This document shows, in pieces, positions 1 through 9,000 of a DNA stretch of 64,000 nt. The DNA lies in contig JAFPWX010000020.1 in the NCBI GenBank assembly GCA_017412645.1, positions 1-64,000 on the forward strand, given 5' to 3'. This DNA is from Bacteroidales bacterium (GTDB lineage Bacteria > Bacteroidota > Bacteroidia > Bacteroidales > UBA932). Within the stretch, counting starts at the first letter, position 1; every line of letters begins with the position of its first letter. Below the pieces are notes generated by a model. That model worked only from the letters and a program-made list of their open reading frames with translations. It ran no database searches and was not told the DNA's origin. The translations under genes and the position numbers were made by a program.

Positions 1-151
1 AGAGGGGGACCTTCCACGTTTTCGGCCCTTTTCGTGCTAGGTCCCCGTTTCCAGAGGGGGACCTTCCACGTTTTCGGCCCTTTTCGTGCTAGGTCCCCGT
101 TTCCAGAGGGGGACCTTCCATGATTTCGGCCCTTTTCGTGCCAGGTCCACC
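1..151 (-). repeat. 52-bp tandem repeat array (three copies, truncated by window edge)
   Basis: Two exact 52-bp units (1-52, 53-104) are followed by a diverged third unit (105-151). Read on the minus strand, each unit has the core GAAAAGGGCCGAAAACGT followed by a C-rich and a G-rich arm that pair with each other: 39-46 pairs with 57-64 over 8 bp around a 10-nt loop. The same core, order and period recur on the plus strand at 19030-19212, so this is a repeat family and not a local duplication. The array abuts the broken menG fragment at about position 152 and may extend beyond the left edge of the window. No coding function is proposed. Confidence 0.85.
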
Positions 152-354
152 AAATATCTCGCTATCGCAATGGCGAAATCCCCGGTGCCGCAGGCTTCGT
201 CCAGCACACGTGGGCCCACAACCTCGCGGAGGGCTCTGCGGCGCCACGCCCGATCCGCTCCCAGCTAGGTCAGATGGTTGAAGGCATCGTACCCTGGGGC
301 CATACTGTCGAACATCTGCTGAATATTATCTTTCTTCGGCATTTGGATGTTCAT
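152..354 (-). pseudogene. menG: menG/ubiE methyltransferase, 5' remnant
   Basis: The minus-strand reading frame gives an N-terminus typical of demethylmenaquinone/ubiquinone methyltransferase: QQMFDSMAPGYDAFNHL, then LGADRAWRRRAL, then the SAM-binding motif VLDEACGTGDFAIAIAR. The normal enzyme is about 230-245 residues and catalyses the last methylation of menaquinone. Here the frame is interrupted by a TAG stop at 265-267, and homology ends at about 152, where the 52-bp repeat array begins. Only about 65 codons remain. The start is ATG at 354 or 342, about 40-50 bp downstream of yidD, so it was probably part of the same transcript. Either the gene is dead, or its remainder lies beyond the left edge after the array. 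The in-frame stop argues for a pseudogene. Confidence 0.8.
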
Positions 355-394
355 TTCGGCATCTGTCCGGCTGTAGGCCGACAGGTCGCGGGGT

Positions 395-634
395 TCAGGG
401 GACCGGGTCGTATCCGCTTCCGCCCCAGGGATGGCAGCGAAGAATCCTTCGGAATGCCAGCCATCCGCCCTTGAAGAGACCGTACTTCTTGAGGGCTTCC
501 ACTGCGTACTGGGAACAGGTGGGAGTGTAGCGGCACGATGCCGGAGTGAGCGGGGAGATGCACTTCTGGTAGAAGCGGATCAGCAGCAGCGGGATGGCTA
601 TCAGCACGTCCCGGATAAGCTTGCCGGCACTCAT
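395..634 (-). CDS. yidD: YidD, membrane protein insertion efficiency factor
   Basis: A protein of 79 residues, the usual size of the family. It has the diagnostic patterns [14 protein letters not shown] and the cysteine-containing [15 protein letters not shown], followed by a [14 protein letters not shown] block. YidD is a small membrane-associated protein that helps YidC insert inner-membrane proteins. Its start codon overlaps the stop of rnpA by 4 nt, which matches the conserved rnpA-yidD order and implies translational coupling. The C-terminus ends at GYDPVP, as in other YidD proteins, so the gene looks intact even though the next gene downstream is broken. Confidence 0.96.
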   Translation of the reverse strand: MSAGKLIRDVLIAIPLLLIRFYQKCISPLTPASCRYTPTCSQYAVEALKKYGLFKGGWLAFRRILRCHPWGGSGYDPVP

Positions 635-984
635 TCGGCTATCCTCCGGAGCACTGCGGCCACGTTGTCCCGAATCGCGGCGAAATCGGCCACTTCGGGG
701 GAGTTGTACTGAAGCAGGATGTCAAAACCTCCTTCCGCCAACAGTTCCTTCTGTAAGCGGTAGGCTTCGCGTATGCGGCGTTTGAGCAGATTGCGCTTCA
801 CGGCGCGCTTGAAGAGGCGCTTGGGCACAGACACCACGATGCGCGAAAACTCCAGACCGTTGCGCATGTAGCAGGCCTTGAGGAGTTCGCTGCGCATCCA
901 CTTGCCCCCGGCGAGAAGGGCTGCGACGTCCTTCACCCCGCTGATGCGTTCCGCCTTGGGGAAAGTATGGCCCGTTGAAGCCAT
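631..984 (-). CDS. rnpA: Ribonuclease P protein component
   Basis: 117 residues, basic. The family signature region is [20 protein letters not shown], corresponding to the RNR-type RNA-binding motif of the RNase P protein subunit. It binds the catalytic RNA and helps mature the 5' ends of tRNAs. It lies 9 nt after hemD and overlaps yidD by 4 nt. The usual bacterial neighbours rpmH and dnaA are not present in this window. The N-terminal TFPKAERI matches the usual rnpA start, which supports the ATG at 984. Confidence 0.95.
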   Translation of the reverse strand: MASTGHTFPKAERISGVKDVAALLAGGKWMRSELLKACYMRNGLEFSRIVVSVPKRLFKRAVKRNLLKRRIREAYRLQKELLAEGGFDILLQYNSPEVADFAAIRDNVAAVLRRIAE

Positions 985-993
985 GGCGCGATA

Positions 994-1725
994 TTAAAGC
1001 TTGCCTTCGAGATGAAGTTCGATGGCGCGGGCGGCGGAGGGAGCTTCCGGTGTGGGAGCCTGAACGGCTATCTCCAGACCGGCTTCCTGCATGGCGCCAA
1101 CGACGCTGCGTCCGAACGACACGAACTGAACCTTCCCCTGCTTGAAATCGGGGAAGTTTTCGTAGAGACTCTTCACGTCGGCTGGGTTGTACAGCACCAC
1201 GATGTCGTAGTCGGCAAGGTTGAGGTCGTGCAGGTCCTGCGTGACGCTCTTGACCATTACGGCTGCGGTGAAGTCGAGCCCTGCTCCCTGGAAGAGGGAA
1301 GAGAGGGCATCGTGAGATCCTTCGCTCTTGGCTATGAGGAACTTTTCTCCCTTGTGCTTGGTGCCTATGAGACCTACCACCGACTGCGGAGTACCGTCGC
1401 CGAAGAAGATTTTACGTTTGCGATAAACTATGTGTTTCTGCAGGTAATTGGCCACCAGCTCGGTGGTGCAGAAATATTTCATGGTTTCGGGAACCTTGAA
1501 ACGAAGTTCGTCTGCGAAAGCGAAATAGGCGTCAATTGCGTGCCTGGAAGAAAAAACGACTGCTGTATAGTCGGGCAGATTGATTCTCTGGGCCCTGAAT
1601 TCCTTTGAACTTACCGGCTCTATGCAGAAGAAAGGACGGAAAACGAGCTGCGCCTTGTACTTGCCCTGAAGGGCTTCGTACGCGATCATTTTCGAAGGCG
1701 TCTTCTGTGAAATCAGAATCTTCAT
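994..1725 (-). CDS. hemD: Uroporphyrinogen-III synthase family protein
   Basis: 243 residues. The pattern fits the HemD fold: an N-terminal MKILISQKTP strand, the middle block AVVFSSRHAIDAYF, and a C-terminal DIVVLYNPADVKSLYENFPD region equivalent to the FTSP-type motif. HemD closes and rearranges hydroxymethylbilane in tetrapyrrole synthesis. Bacteroidota versions are divergent and often sit beside a DUF4271 gene, as here, 17 nt downstream of it. No other heme genes are in the window, so the pathway role rests on family resemblance. Start ATG at 1725 is preceded by a purine-rich GGAGAGAAG-like stretch. Confidence 0.85.
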   Translation of the reverse strand: MKILISQKTPSKMIAYEALQGKYKAQLVFRPFFCIEPVSSKEFRAQRINLPDYTAVVFSSRHAIDAYFAFADELRFKVPETMKYFCTTELVANYLQKHIVYRKRKIFFGDGTPQSVVGLIGTKHKGEKFLIAKSEGSHDALSSLFQGAGLDFTAAVMVKSVTQDLHDLNLADYDIVVLYNPADVKSLYENFPDFKQGKVQFVSFGRSVVGAMQEAGLEIAVQAPTPEAPSAARAIELHLEGKL

Positions 1726-1742
1726 AATGCTTCTCTCCTTTG

Positions 1743-2432
1743 CTACAAGACCGCCGCCACGATGATGATGGTGGCAAGCGGTATTAATTCAAGGCCGCAA
1801 AGATACAAAAAAGTCTGCAATACGAAGTATTTTCCTTTTAAAATCTGTCCTTCCCGGAAAAGTGTAAAAGCCAGTACCACAAATAATTCTGCCCACAGAA
1901 TGATTCTTGCGGTGTCGTCCACCACATGAAAAAGCCAGAACACCACGACGCTCAGAAGCATGAGCGGCAGCACTGCCAGAAAGTAATTCCAAAGAGCTCT
2001 TGATGCGGCGGCGCGGTCTTCAGAATCGAGTTTTCCCCGGCGTAAAAGCGCCGCCATGACTGCCCGCATAATAAGCCAGGCAGCCAGTATGCCGAGCAGA
2101 ACAGCTGTCCGCACGCCTGGAGCGAGTCCGTTCATGAAGGCGGCTGGATAGAGGCAGTAGCGGTCGGCCAGAAGGGCCAGCATACCCATACCGACAAGCC
2201 CGCAGCGGTTGCGGGAGCGGGCCATTCCCAGGCTGTGTTCGATTTCTATGTTGCCGCGGCTGCGGACCAGACAGCCGGCAAGAAGGGGCCACAGGCGCAG
2301 GTAGTCCTTGAGCACCAGCAGCGCTGCGGCCAGCATCGCCACCACGAGTATGCGGTTCACCACGATGTCTGCCCAGACGGCAGGCGGCAATGTTCCCGCA
2401 GAAGTGGAAAGATGCAGTGTGCCCCAGTCCAT
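1743..2432 (-). CDS. DUF4271 multi-pass membrane protein
   Basis: 229 residues with about six hydrophobic segments and a C-terminal block FLYLCGLELIPLATII, which is the conserved tail of DUF4271 proteins of Bacteroidota. The biochemical function is unknown. The start codon overlaps the stop codon of the SUI1 gene by one base (TGATG, position 2432), so translation is probably coupled. hemD follows after 17 nt. The repeated pairing of DUF4271 with hemD suggests a link to tetrapyrroles or the cell envelope, but nothing in the sequence proves it. Confidence 0.85.
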   Translation of the reverse strand: MDWGTLHLSTSAGTLPPAVWADIVVNRILVVAMLAAALLVLKDYLRLWPLLAGCLVRSRGNIEIEHSLGMARSRNRCGLVGMGMLALLADRYCLYPAAFMNGLAPGVRTAVLLGILAAWLIMRAVMAALLRRGKLDSEDRAAASRALWNYFLAVLPLMLLSVVVFWLFHVVDDTARIILWAELFVVLAFTLFREGQILKGKYFVLQTFLYLCGLELIPLATIIIVAAVL

Positions 2433-2776
2433 CAGTTACCCCTTTTTGCGTTGTATCCCATGCTCTGGAGAAGCGCCACGACCTTGTCGCGGAGGTCTCC
2501 CTGAAGGGTGATTTCTCCGTCTTTGGCGGTGCCGCCCACACCGCATTTGGTCTTGAGGGTTTTGCCAAGCGCGGCCAGATCGTCGCTACTTCCTGTGAAT
2601 CCGGCGACCAGCGTAACCTGCTTGCCCGCCCTTTGGCGGCGGTCTATGGTAACGATGAGCCGCTGCTTCTCAGGGGGTAATGTTTTAGCTTCTGTAACAT
2701 CCGATGTTACATATTTGAAATTCGGATCGGTGGAATAAACCACCCCGAGACGTTTTTTCCAGTCGTTGTCTGCCAT
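2432..2776 (-). CDS. SUI1/eIF1-like translation factor (YciH type)
   Basis: 114 residues. The SUI1 region is visible as KQVTLVAGFTG, then KCGVGGTAKDGEITLQGD and a VVALLQSMGY tail. Members bind near the ribosomal P site and are thought to check initiation. First gene of the cluster running down to yidD. A Bacteroides-type -7 box (TATCTTTG, 2782-2789) ends only 5 nt before the ATG, so its mRNA is predicted to be leaderless or nearly so. It is divergent from the DUF2723 gene. Confidence 0.92.
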   Translation of the reverse strand: MADNDWKKRLGVVYSTDPNFKYVTSDVTEAKTLPPEKQRLIVTIDRRQRAGKQVTLVAGFTGSSDDLAALGKTLKTKCGVGGTAKDGEITLQGDLRDKVVALLQSMGYNAKRGN

Positions 2777-2781
2777 ATCTG

Positions 2782-2789
2782 CAAAGATA
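2782..2789 (-). promoter_or_regulatory. -7 promoter box for the SUI1-yidD cluster
   Basis: The minus strand reads TATCTTTG, a match to the Bacteroides -7 consensus TAnnTTTG, 5 nt upstream of the start codon at 2776. No convincing -33 element was identified. It is 14 bp from the divergent box at 2804-2811. Confidence 0.65.
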
Positions 2790-2803
2790 AGTCATTCTTT
2801 TCG

Positions 2804-2811
2804 TATATTTG
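2804..2811 (+). promoter_or_regulatory. -7 promoter box for the DUF2723 gene
   Basis: TATATTTG matches TAnnTTTG and lies 6 nt before ATG 2818. The predicted transcript would start at or next to the start codon. This rules out the in-frame upstream TTG at 2809, which lies inside the box. Confidence 0.65.
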
Positions 2812-2817
2812 CAAGCT

Positions 2818-5800
2818 ATGACAGATAAGAAGTTCAGGAAATGGAATCTGATAGGCGCTCTTGCGGCTTTTGTCGTTTCGGCGGTCACCTATCTCTGCAC
2901 TATAGAGCCCTCCGCTTCCTTCTGGGACTGCGGGGAATTCATCGCATCGTCGTATAAGCTGGAAGTCGGCCATCCTCCCGGAAACCCCACTTTCCAGCTC
3001 TTCGCGAGGCTTTTCACCCTCTTCGGCGAAGGGGAGGGGGCGGCTGTTGCCGTGAATGCCATGAGCGCCCTCTGCAGTGCGCTTACCATTTTCTTCCTTT
3101 ATCTCACAATTGTCTGGTTCGCCGGGCGTCTGGTGCGACGCCGTGAAGCTGGCGAATATACTGAAGGCCAGACAATTGCAATTATCGGTTCCGGTCTTGT
3201 AGGTGCCCTGGTGTACTGCTTCTCGGATACCTTCTGGTTCAGTGCAGTTGAGGGGGAAGTTTATGCCATGTCCAGCCTGTTTACGGCCGTGGTCTTCTGG
3301 GCCATGACCCGCTGGTACGATGTCGCCGGCACGCCGCACGCAAACCGCTGGATTGTGCTCATCGCCTTCCTGATGGGTCTCAGCATAGGAGTCCACCTTC
3401 TCAACCTGCTGGCAATTCCGGCACTGGTGTTCATGTATTACTACCGTCAGCGCGAGGATAAAGCATTCAGCTTCTGGGAGCTGGTCAAAATTTTTGCGGT
3501 GGGGGTGGCAATCCTTGCCCTCATTCTCTTCGTGATAGTGCCGCTTCTGCCCAAGATGGCCGCCTACGTGGATCTGTTCTTCGTCAACAGCCTCGGGCTG
3601 CCCTACAACAGCGGCGCCGCCTTCTTCATCCTGGCACTGCTGGCAGTCTGCTTCTGGGGCATTTTCGCAACCCTGAAGCGTCAGAAGGTGTTCTGGAACA
3701 CCGCACTGCTCTGTCTTACCACTATTATAATCGGATTCTCAATCTTCTCGCTCGACATCATCCGTTCGAGCGCCAAGACTCCCACCAACGAATATCAGCC
3801 CGACAACGCCTTCACGCTGGTCCGTTACCTCTCCCGTGAGCAGTACGGCAGCAATCCGCTCATCTACGGGCAGTATTACGGCGCTCCGTGGGAACTCAAG
3901 CAGACCCACTACTGGGCCCCGCTGAACGGCAAGTACAAGAAGGTGGAAGGCCCGATTCAGGCCACTTATTCGGCCGAGGCCAAGATGCTCTTCCCTCGCA
4001 TGTGGAGCGATGGCGGCGGAGATCCCCGCTATGAGGCTTTCTACAAGGTCTACACCGGCGGCAAGGGCCGCAAGATCCGCGGAGCCCGCGCCCCCAAGCC
4101 CACTATGGGTGCGAATCTGGCGTATTTCTTTGACTATCAGCTGAACTGGATGTACTGGCGCTACTTCATGTGGAACTTCGTCGGCCGCCAGAATGAGATA
4201 CACAGCCCGTCGCCCGGAAACATCTTCTACGGCAACTGGGAAAGCGGCATAGGCTTCATCGACAACTGGCGTCTGGGCGACCAGAGCGAGGCACCCGCAG
4301 TGCTCGCGGAGAACGCCGGCAAGAATCACTATTTCTTCCTGCCTCTGCTGCTCGGCCTGCTCGGCCTCTGTTTCCAGTTCGGCCGGGACAAGCGTGGAAG
4401 CTGGCTGAATTTCCTGATGTTCTTCATGACGGGAATCGCCATCGTGGTGTATCTGAACCAGCCTCCTTATCAGGTTCGTGAGCGTGACTACGCCTACGCG
4501 GGCTCCTTCTATTTCTTCAGCGTCTGGTGCGGTCTGGCCGTGCTGGCTATTTACGAATGGATTCAGGAAAAGGCGAAGGATGGCCTGCCCGCCTGGACTG
4601 CCGCTGCGCTTTCTGCCCTCTGTCTGCTCGTGCCTGCTCTGATGGGCGCCCAGAACTGGGACGACCACGACCGCTCGAACCGCAAGACCGCCGCCGAAAT
4701 CGGCTACAATTATCTCAATTCCACCGGTCCCCAGGGTATTCTGGTCACTCACGGCGACAACGATACCTTCCCCCTCTGGTACGATCAGGAAGTGGAGAGC
4801 GTACGGCCCGACGTCCGCGTGGTGAATACTTCGCTCCTGGGCACAGACTGGCACATCGACCAGATGAAATGGGCCTGCAACGACAGCAAGCCGCTGGCTC
4901 TGAGTGTCGGTCCGGAGCAGTATCTCTACGGCACCAACGAATACATCTACATAGTCGACAATCGCAATACGGTGATGCCAATTGCCGATGTGATGTATCT
5001 CTTCCGTCATCCGCAGGTGAAGGTCGGGCTCGGCTCCGGCCGTAAGGTCGACTACATCGCTTCACGCAAGATATCGGTCCCCGTTAACAAGGAAAACTGT
5101 GTCAAGTTTGGTATTGTAGATGAAAAGTATGCTGCCGAGATTCCCGATTCGATAGTACTGGAGATATCTCCCGACAAGGATTATCTGGACAAGCCCGAGC
5201 TGTTCATGCTGGACCTGCTGAGCAATTATCAGTGGGACAGACCCTTGAATTTCTTGAACATGGGCGGCGATATCAAGATGGGCATCAAGGATTACCTGGA
5301 ATACCAGGGCTTCTCATATAAGCTTGTGCCGTTCAAGAACCGTCCTTCCACTGCGGATCCTGGATTCGTGGATACGGACGAACTCTATCGCCTCATGACG
5401 GAGAAGTACAAGTGGGACGCCCTCAAGGCTGACGGCTGGTTCGTGGATTACCAGAACTGCTATACCTTTCTCGGGGTGATGTCCATCCGAGGCCTCTTCT
5501 CCACCTGTGCGAAGGCGTTCATGGCGGCAGGAGAGAACGACCGTGCACTGGAAATGCTGGATATGTGCTCCTCGGTAATGCATCGTTTCCCGCTCTGCGC
5601 CGGTCCTCTGGGATTTTCCGGAAACGACTATATGGTGGTGCAGATGGCGGACCAGTACTACAAGCTTGGTCAGAGCGAAAAGGCGCGTGAGCTTGCAGTG
5701 GCTTTCGGAGACGAACTCATGCAGAGCGTGAACTTCTACCTGCAGTTCTACGAGTATGCCCGCAGCGACTTCGAATCGGCGGTGAACTATCTGTATTTCC

Positions 5801-5898
5801 TGATAGACACTCTGGAGGCAGGCGGCGACAAGGATCTGGCCGAAAGCTATACCAAGGCCCTTTCCGACCTCGTGCATTCCGCCGTTCCGGCGAAATAA
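2818..5898 (+). CDS. DUF2723 (GT117-type) multi-pass membrane protein
   Basis: About 1026 residues from ATG 2818. The N-terminal part has the DUF2723 hallmark block SFWDCGEFIASSYKLEVGHP and about ten membrane helices. A second block (DYAYAGSFYFFSVWCGLAVL) and a soluble region with THGDNDTFPLWYDQE follow. The C-terminal about 150 residues look helical and repeat-like. DUF2723 proteins are assigned to glycosyltransferase family GT117 and are related to human TMEM260, a protein O-mannosyltransferase, so transfer of a lipid-linked sugar at the inner membrane is likely. The acceptor is unknown. It appears monocistronic: own promoter upstream and hairpin terminators at 5908-5970. Confidence 0.9.
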   Translation: MTDKKFRKWNLIGALAAFVVSAVTYLCTIEPSASFWDCGEFIASSYKLEVGHPPGNPTFQLFARLFTLFGEGEGAAVAVNAMSALCSALTIFFLYLTIVWFAGRLVRRREAGEYTEGQTIAIIGSGLVGALVYCFSDTFWFSAVEGEVYAMSSLFTAVVFWAMTRWYDVAGTPHANRWIVLIAFLMGLSIGVHLLNLLAIPALVFMYYYRQREDKAFSFWELVKIFAVGVAILALILFVIVPLLPKMAAYVDLFFVNSLGLPYNSGAAFFILALLAVCFWGIFATLKRQKVFWNTALLCLTTIIIGFSIFSLDIIRSSAKTPTNEYQPDNAFTLVRYLSREQYGSNPLIYGQYYGAPWELKQTHYWAPLNGKYKKVEGPIQATYSAEAKMLFPRMWSDGGGDPRYEAFYKVYTGGKGRKIRGARAPKPTMGANLAYFFDYQLNWMYWRYFMWNFVGRQNEIHSPSPGNIFYGNWESGIGFIDNWRLGDQSEAPAVLAENAGKNHYFFLPLLLGLLGLCFQFGRDKRGSWLNFLMFFMTGIAIVVYLNQPPYQVRERDYAYAGSFYFFSVWCGLAVLAIYEWIQEKAKDGLPAWTAAALSALCLLVPALMGAQNWDDHDRSNRKTAAEIGYNYLNSTGPQGILVTHGDNDTFPLWYDQEVESVRPDVRVVNTSLLGTDWHIDQMKWACNDSKPLALSVGPEQYLYGTNEYIYIVDNRNTVMPIADVMYLFRHPQVKVGLGSGRKVDYIASRKISVPVNKENCVKFGIVDEKYAAEIPDSIVLEISPDKDYLDKPELFMLDLLSNYQWDRPLNFLNMGGDIKMGIKDYLEYQGFSYKLVPFKNRPSTADPGFVDTDELYRLMTEKYKWDALKADGWFVDYQNCYTFLGVMSIRGLFSTCAKAFMAAGENDRALEMLDMCSSVMHRFPLCAGPLGFSGNDYMVVQMADQYYKLGQSEKARELAVAFGDELMQSVNFYLQFYEYARSDFESAVNYLYFLIDTLEAGGDKDLAESYTKALSDLVHSAVPAK

Positions 5899-5907
5899 CC
5901 GTTGTTT

Positions 5908-5970
5908 CCTCGCCATTGCAGCGAGGTTTTGACATCTTCTTTAAGCCGCCTTTTCCGGGCGGTTTTTTTT
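5908..5970 (+). terminator. Rho-independent terminator(s) after the DUF2723 gene
   Basis: There are two successive hairpins. CCTCGC (5908-5913) pairs with GCGAGG (5921-5926), followed by TTTT. CCGCC (5946-5950) pairs with GGCGG (5958-5962), followed by eight T residues (5963-5970). The second is the stronger terminator. Confidence 0.8.
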
Positions 5971-6049
5971 CAACATCCGTCAGCTATGATGGTTTTGCTC
6001 GCAGACGGTGCGCATATTAAAGAAAGTTGCTCAATAATAAAACTTTACT

Positions 6050-6057
6050 TATCTTTA
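6050..6057 (+). promoter_or_regulatory. Possible -7 box for the toxin island
   Basis: TATCTTTA differs from TAnnTTTG at the last base and lies 6 nt before ATG 6064. The spacing is the same as for the better boxes in this window. Assignment is tentative. Confidence 0.4.
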
Positions 6058-6063
6058 CGCAAG

Positions 6064-9000
6064 ATGAAAAGGATTGCGTCACTCGTTTTCTTTATGTTCT
6101 TGGTGCTTGCGAAGATTGCTGCCCAGGACGACTTCGTGCCCTCTTATCCCACTGGTCCGTCGGTGGTGTCCCCACAAGTTGCGCAGATGGCGCGTTATGA
6201 CAGCCCTACGATTGCTCTTGGGTCGGGTGCGCCCCATGTCACTATCCCTCTGGTCGGCTTTTCGGATGCGGATTTCAACATTGACATTTCACTGACCTAT
6301 TCCTCCACCGGCTTCAAGCCGCTTGCGACCGACAATTTCACGGGCATGGGCTGGCACCTCAATTGCGGCGGCGTCATAATGCGTGAGATCCATGGCATAC
6401 CCGATGAGTGGTGTAAGATAGGTACTACCACCGGATATGCCGGATGCCAGCCATTTGCGGAGATAGACGGATTTCTTATGGGCTATCCCGGCACTGCGGC
6501 GGAGCGTTCACGCATTGCCTCGATACTTGAGAGTCACAATCCGGACAGTTTGAAGGCCGTTATCCGGGATGCCTCATTCGGTAAAGAAGGGAAGGATATA
6601 TGCGGTGTTTTCAGGGATTATGACGTGGAAGTGTCCCCGGATGTCTATACTTTCAACTTCTGCGGCCATTCCGGCAAGTTCATTATCGGCCTTGACGGGA
6701 AGCCGGTGGTGGTATCCGACAATGGTGGCCGTTATCAAGTTGACCTGACGCAATTCCGGTATCGCGAGAATCCCAATCAGGACACTCAGTCGATGATTCG
6801 GATCACGACGGATGACGGATACGTCTATTCTTTCGGCGGCACTTTCGAGAGCCTCGAATATATGGCTCTGAACTGGATTGACTTCACCAATCACAGTGGT
6901 GCGTATGAGGCTTTCTGCAGTACTCTCGAGGGAAGAAAGAACAAAGTGGTCGCTTTCCATCTCACCTCCGTTCGTGCCCCGAACGGAAGAACCTTGACAG
7001 TTCAGTACAAGGATATGGTCCCTGCTGTAATGCATGTGGAGCCGGAGCGGATTCTTTTTTCGCAGAGCCAGTTGGGCTATAACTGGGACCAGTATAAAAT
7101 GTGTTACAGTGTGTCCGCATCATTAAGTGTCGGCGAATTTGAGTTCGGAGACATTGACAGCGCGATTTTGAGTTATCATCTGAATAAAACGGCTCTTCCG
7201 ATAAGCATCCGCACAGATTCAGAAGAGGTCTTGTTGTCCTATGAAGCTTCCGGCAGCCCGTTTTTCGACCTGTCCAGACATGGCTCCAATTTCCATTATT
7301 ACGACAAGGTGCGGGAGTGCGGCGCAAAACTGACCTCGGTGCGAAGACGGTCCCTTATCAGCGATACGGAAATCGAGCGAGCAGACCTGACTTATTCAGT
7401 TAATCACGGAAGACTTTTGCTGACAAGAGTTGCATCTTCAAAGTCGGGTAATTATGACTTGTCATACTATCCTGTGGATCCCCGTTTTACCACTTCCGTG
7501 ACCATTGATATTGACAAATGGGGTTATTGGAGCGGCTACGGGGCAAACACTTCGATCCGCCAGTTGGCTGCTGATGAAGCCTATTCTTTTCCGTTGCCGG
7601 ATATGACACGTCCCAGAAAGAGCGGTGACCGCAACCGGGAACCCACGGGCGTCGATATCGATGCCTTCATGCTCCGAGAGGTTATTTTCCCGACAGGTGG
7701 CGGCGTGGAATACACTTATGAGCCCCACGATTACAGCGATTTTTTTGTCTGGAACAGCGGGAGCGGCTACATGAATTCATACAAAAGCCTCGCCTCACGA
7801 AAGAAAATGGCCGGGGGAGCCCGCGTATTCAGCGAGAGGTTACATGGAGGCGAAGCAGCGGGCGATGAGCGCACTGTCTATTACCGCTATGACCTTGGTC
7901 CACTTGCCGGCAGTTCCGGCACGCTCCTTTCTACAGGTGACGATTACCTTCAGGCTTATTTCTTCAGAGACCAAGAAGGTCTTATGAAAATCAGCCTTGA
8001 AAACTGGAGTTGTTATATGAATAACCCCGTAAACCTCGGGGGCTATATCCAATACGGTAATGTAAGGCAGTACGAGACCACCCGTAAGATCACCATTCGT
8101 CAGGCAGATTCAACGTTTTCGTTTTCCCGATATCCCATGGAGGCGGAGCATGTGCGGATAAACCAGACCATCAGGTATTATGGTCCTCAGGCAGGCGAGT
8201 CCTCGTGGTGGTTTCACGGATACAACACATCGTTCCAGATAAGGGAGCTCGGCGGGCCGGTTGTATTCAGCCACACTTTTACTCAGTCCGCCGTGGATTT
8301 GATTCTCAATCCTTATTCGGAGTTCGGAACAGGGACATACGTTATTGAAGCGGATATCCCCGCAATGGATGTTTTCAACTTCAGGGCCGTCTATCCGGAT
8401 TACTTCGACAACGGAAGCGCATATGAAGGACTTCCATACAAGGAGACACTGTTCTCAAGGGTTCCTCCCAAAATGGCCGACAACTATTTTTGGATGGCAG
8501 ATTACCCGAATCATGATTACGCGACCTTGGCTGAAGAGTTTGGGAATACTCTGGAGGAACGGCAGTTTTCCAGATATTGTCGGAAAGAAAGTTGGGGGCT
8601 TCATTTCTCTGCCGCGGAGGACTGGTCTCCAAACGGAGGAAAGCCCCTATATGAGACTTATTACGACAAACTGGGTAACAAACAAAAAGAGACTCACTAT
8701 ACTTACGGGCAGTTTTTTACTGGAAACGGCTATTATGTGAATACTCATCCCTATGTACCGGCTACTCTGATAATGGGACATGCCAACATTGTCCGCATCC
8801 CCATGTACAGTTATCTGCTGACTGGCAAGACCGTTACCGATTACGGGCCGGGCGGAACAGCTCTCGTCACGGCAGAACACACTGAGTATGATACAGAGGG
8901 ATATGGCGTGCTGGAAAGGAAAACTTCCCCAGACGGGCGTACGTTAGTAAAACATTACTCCAGGGTAAAGGACCAGGCGGATTCCGTATCGCAGTTGATG

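Noticed and set aside
1..151. Integron attC-like sites or coding repeats on the minus strand
   Set aside because: No GTTRRRY-type core, no cassette genes and no integrase; the open frame through the repeats is just read-through from the broken menG.
265..267. TAG in menG as programmed read-through or recoding
   Set aside because: The gene is also truncated 110 bp later, and no recoding signal is visible; decay is simpler.
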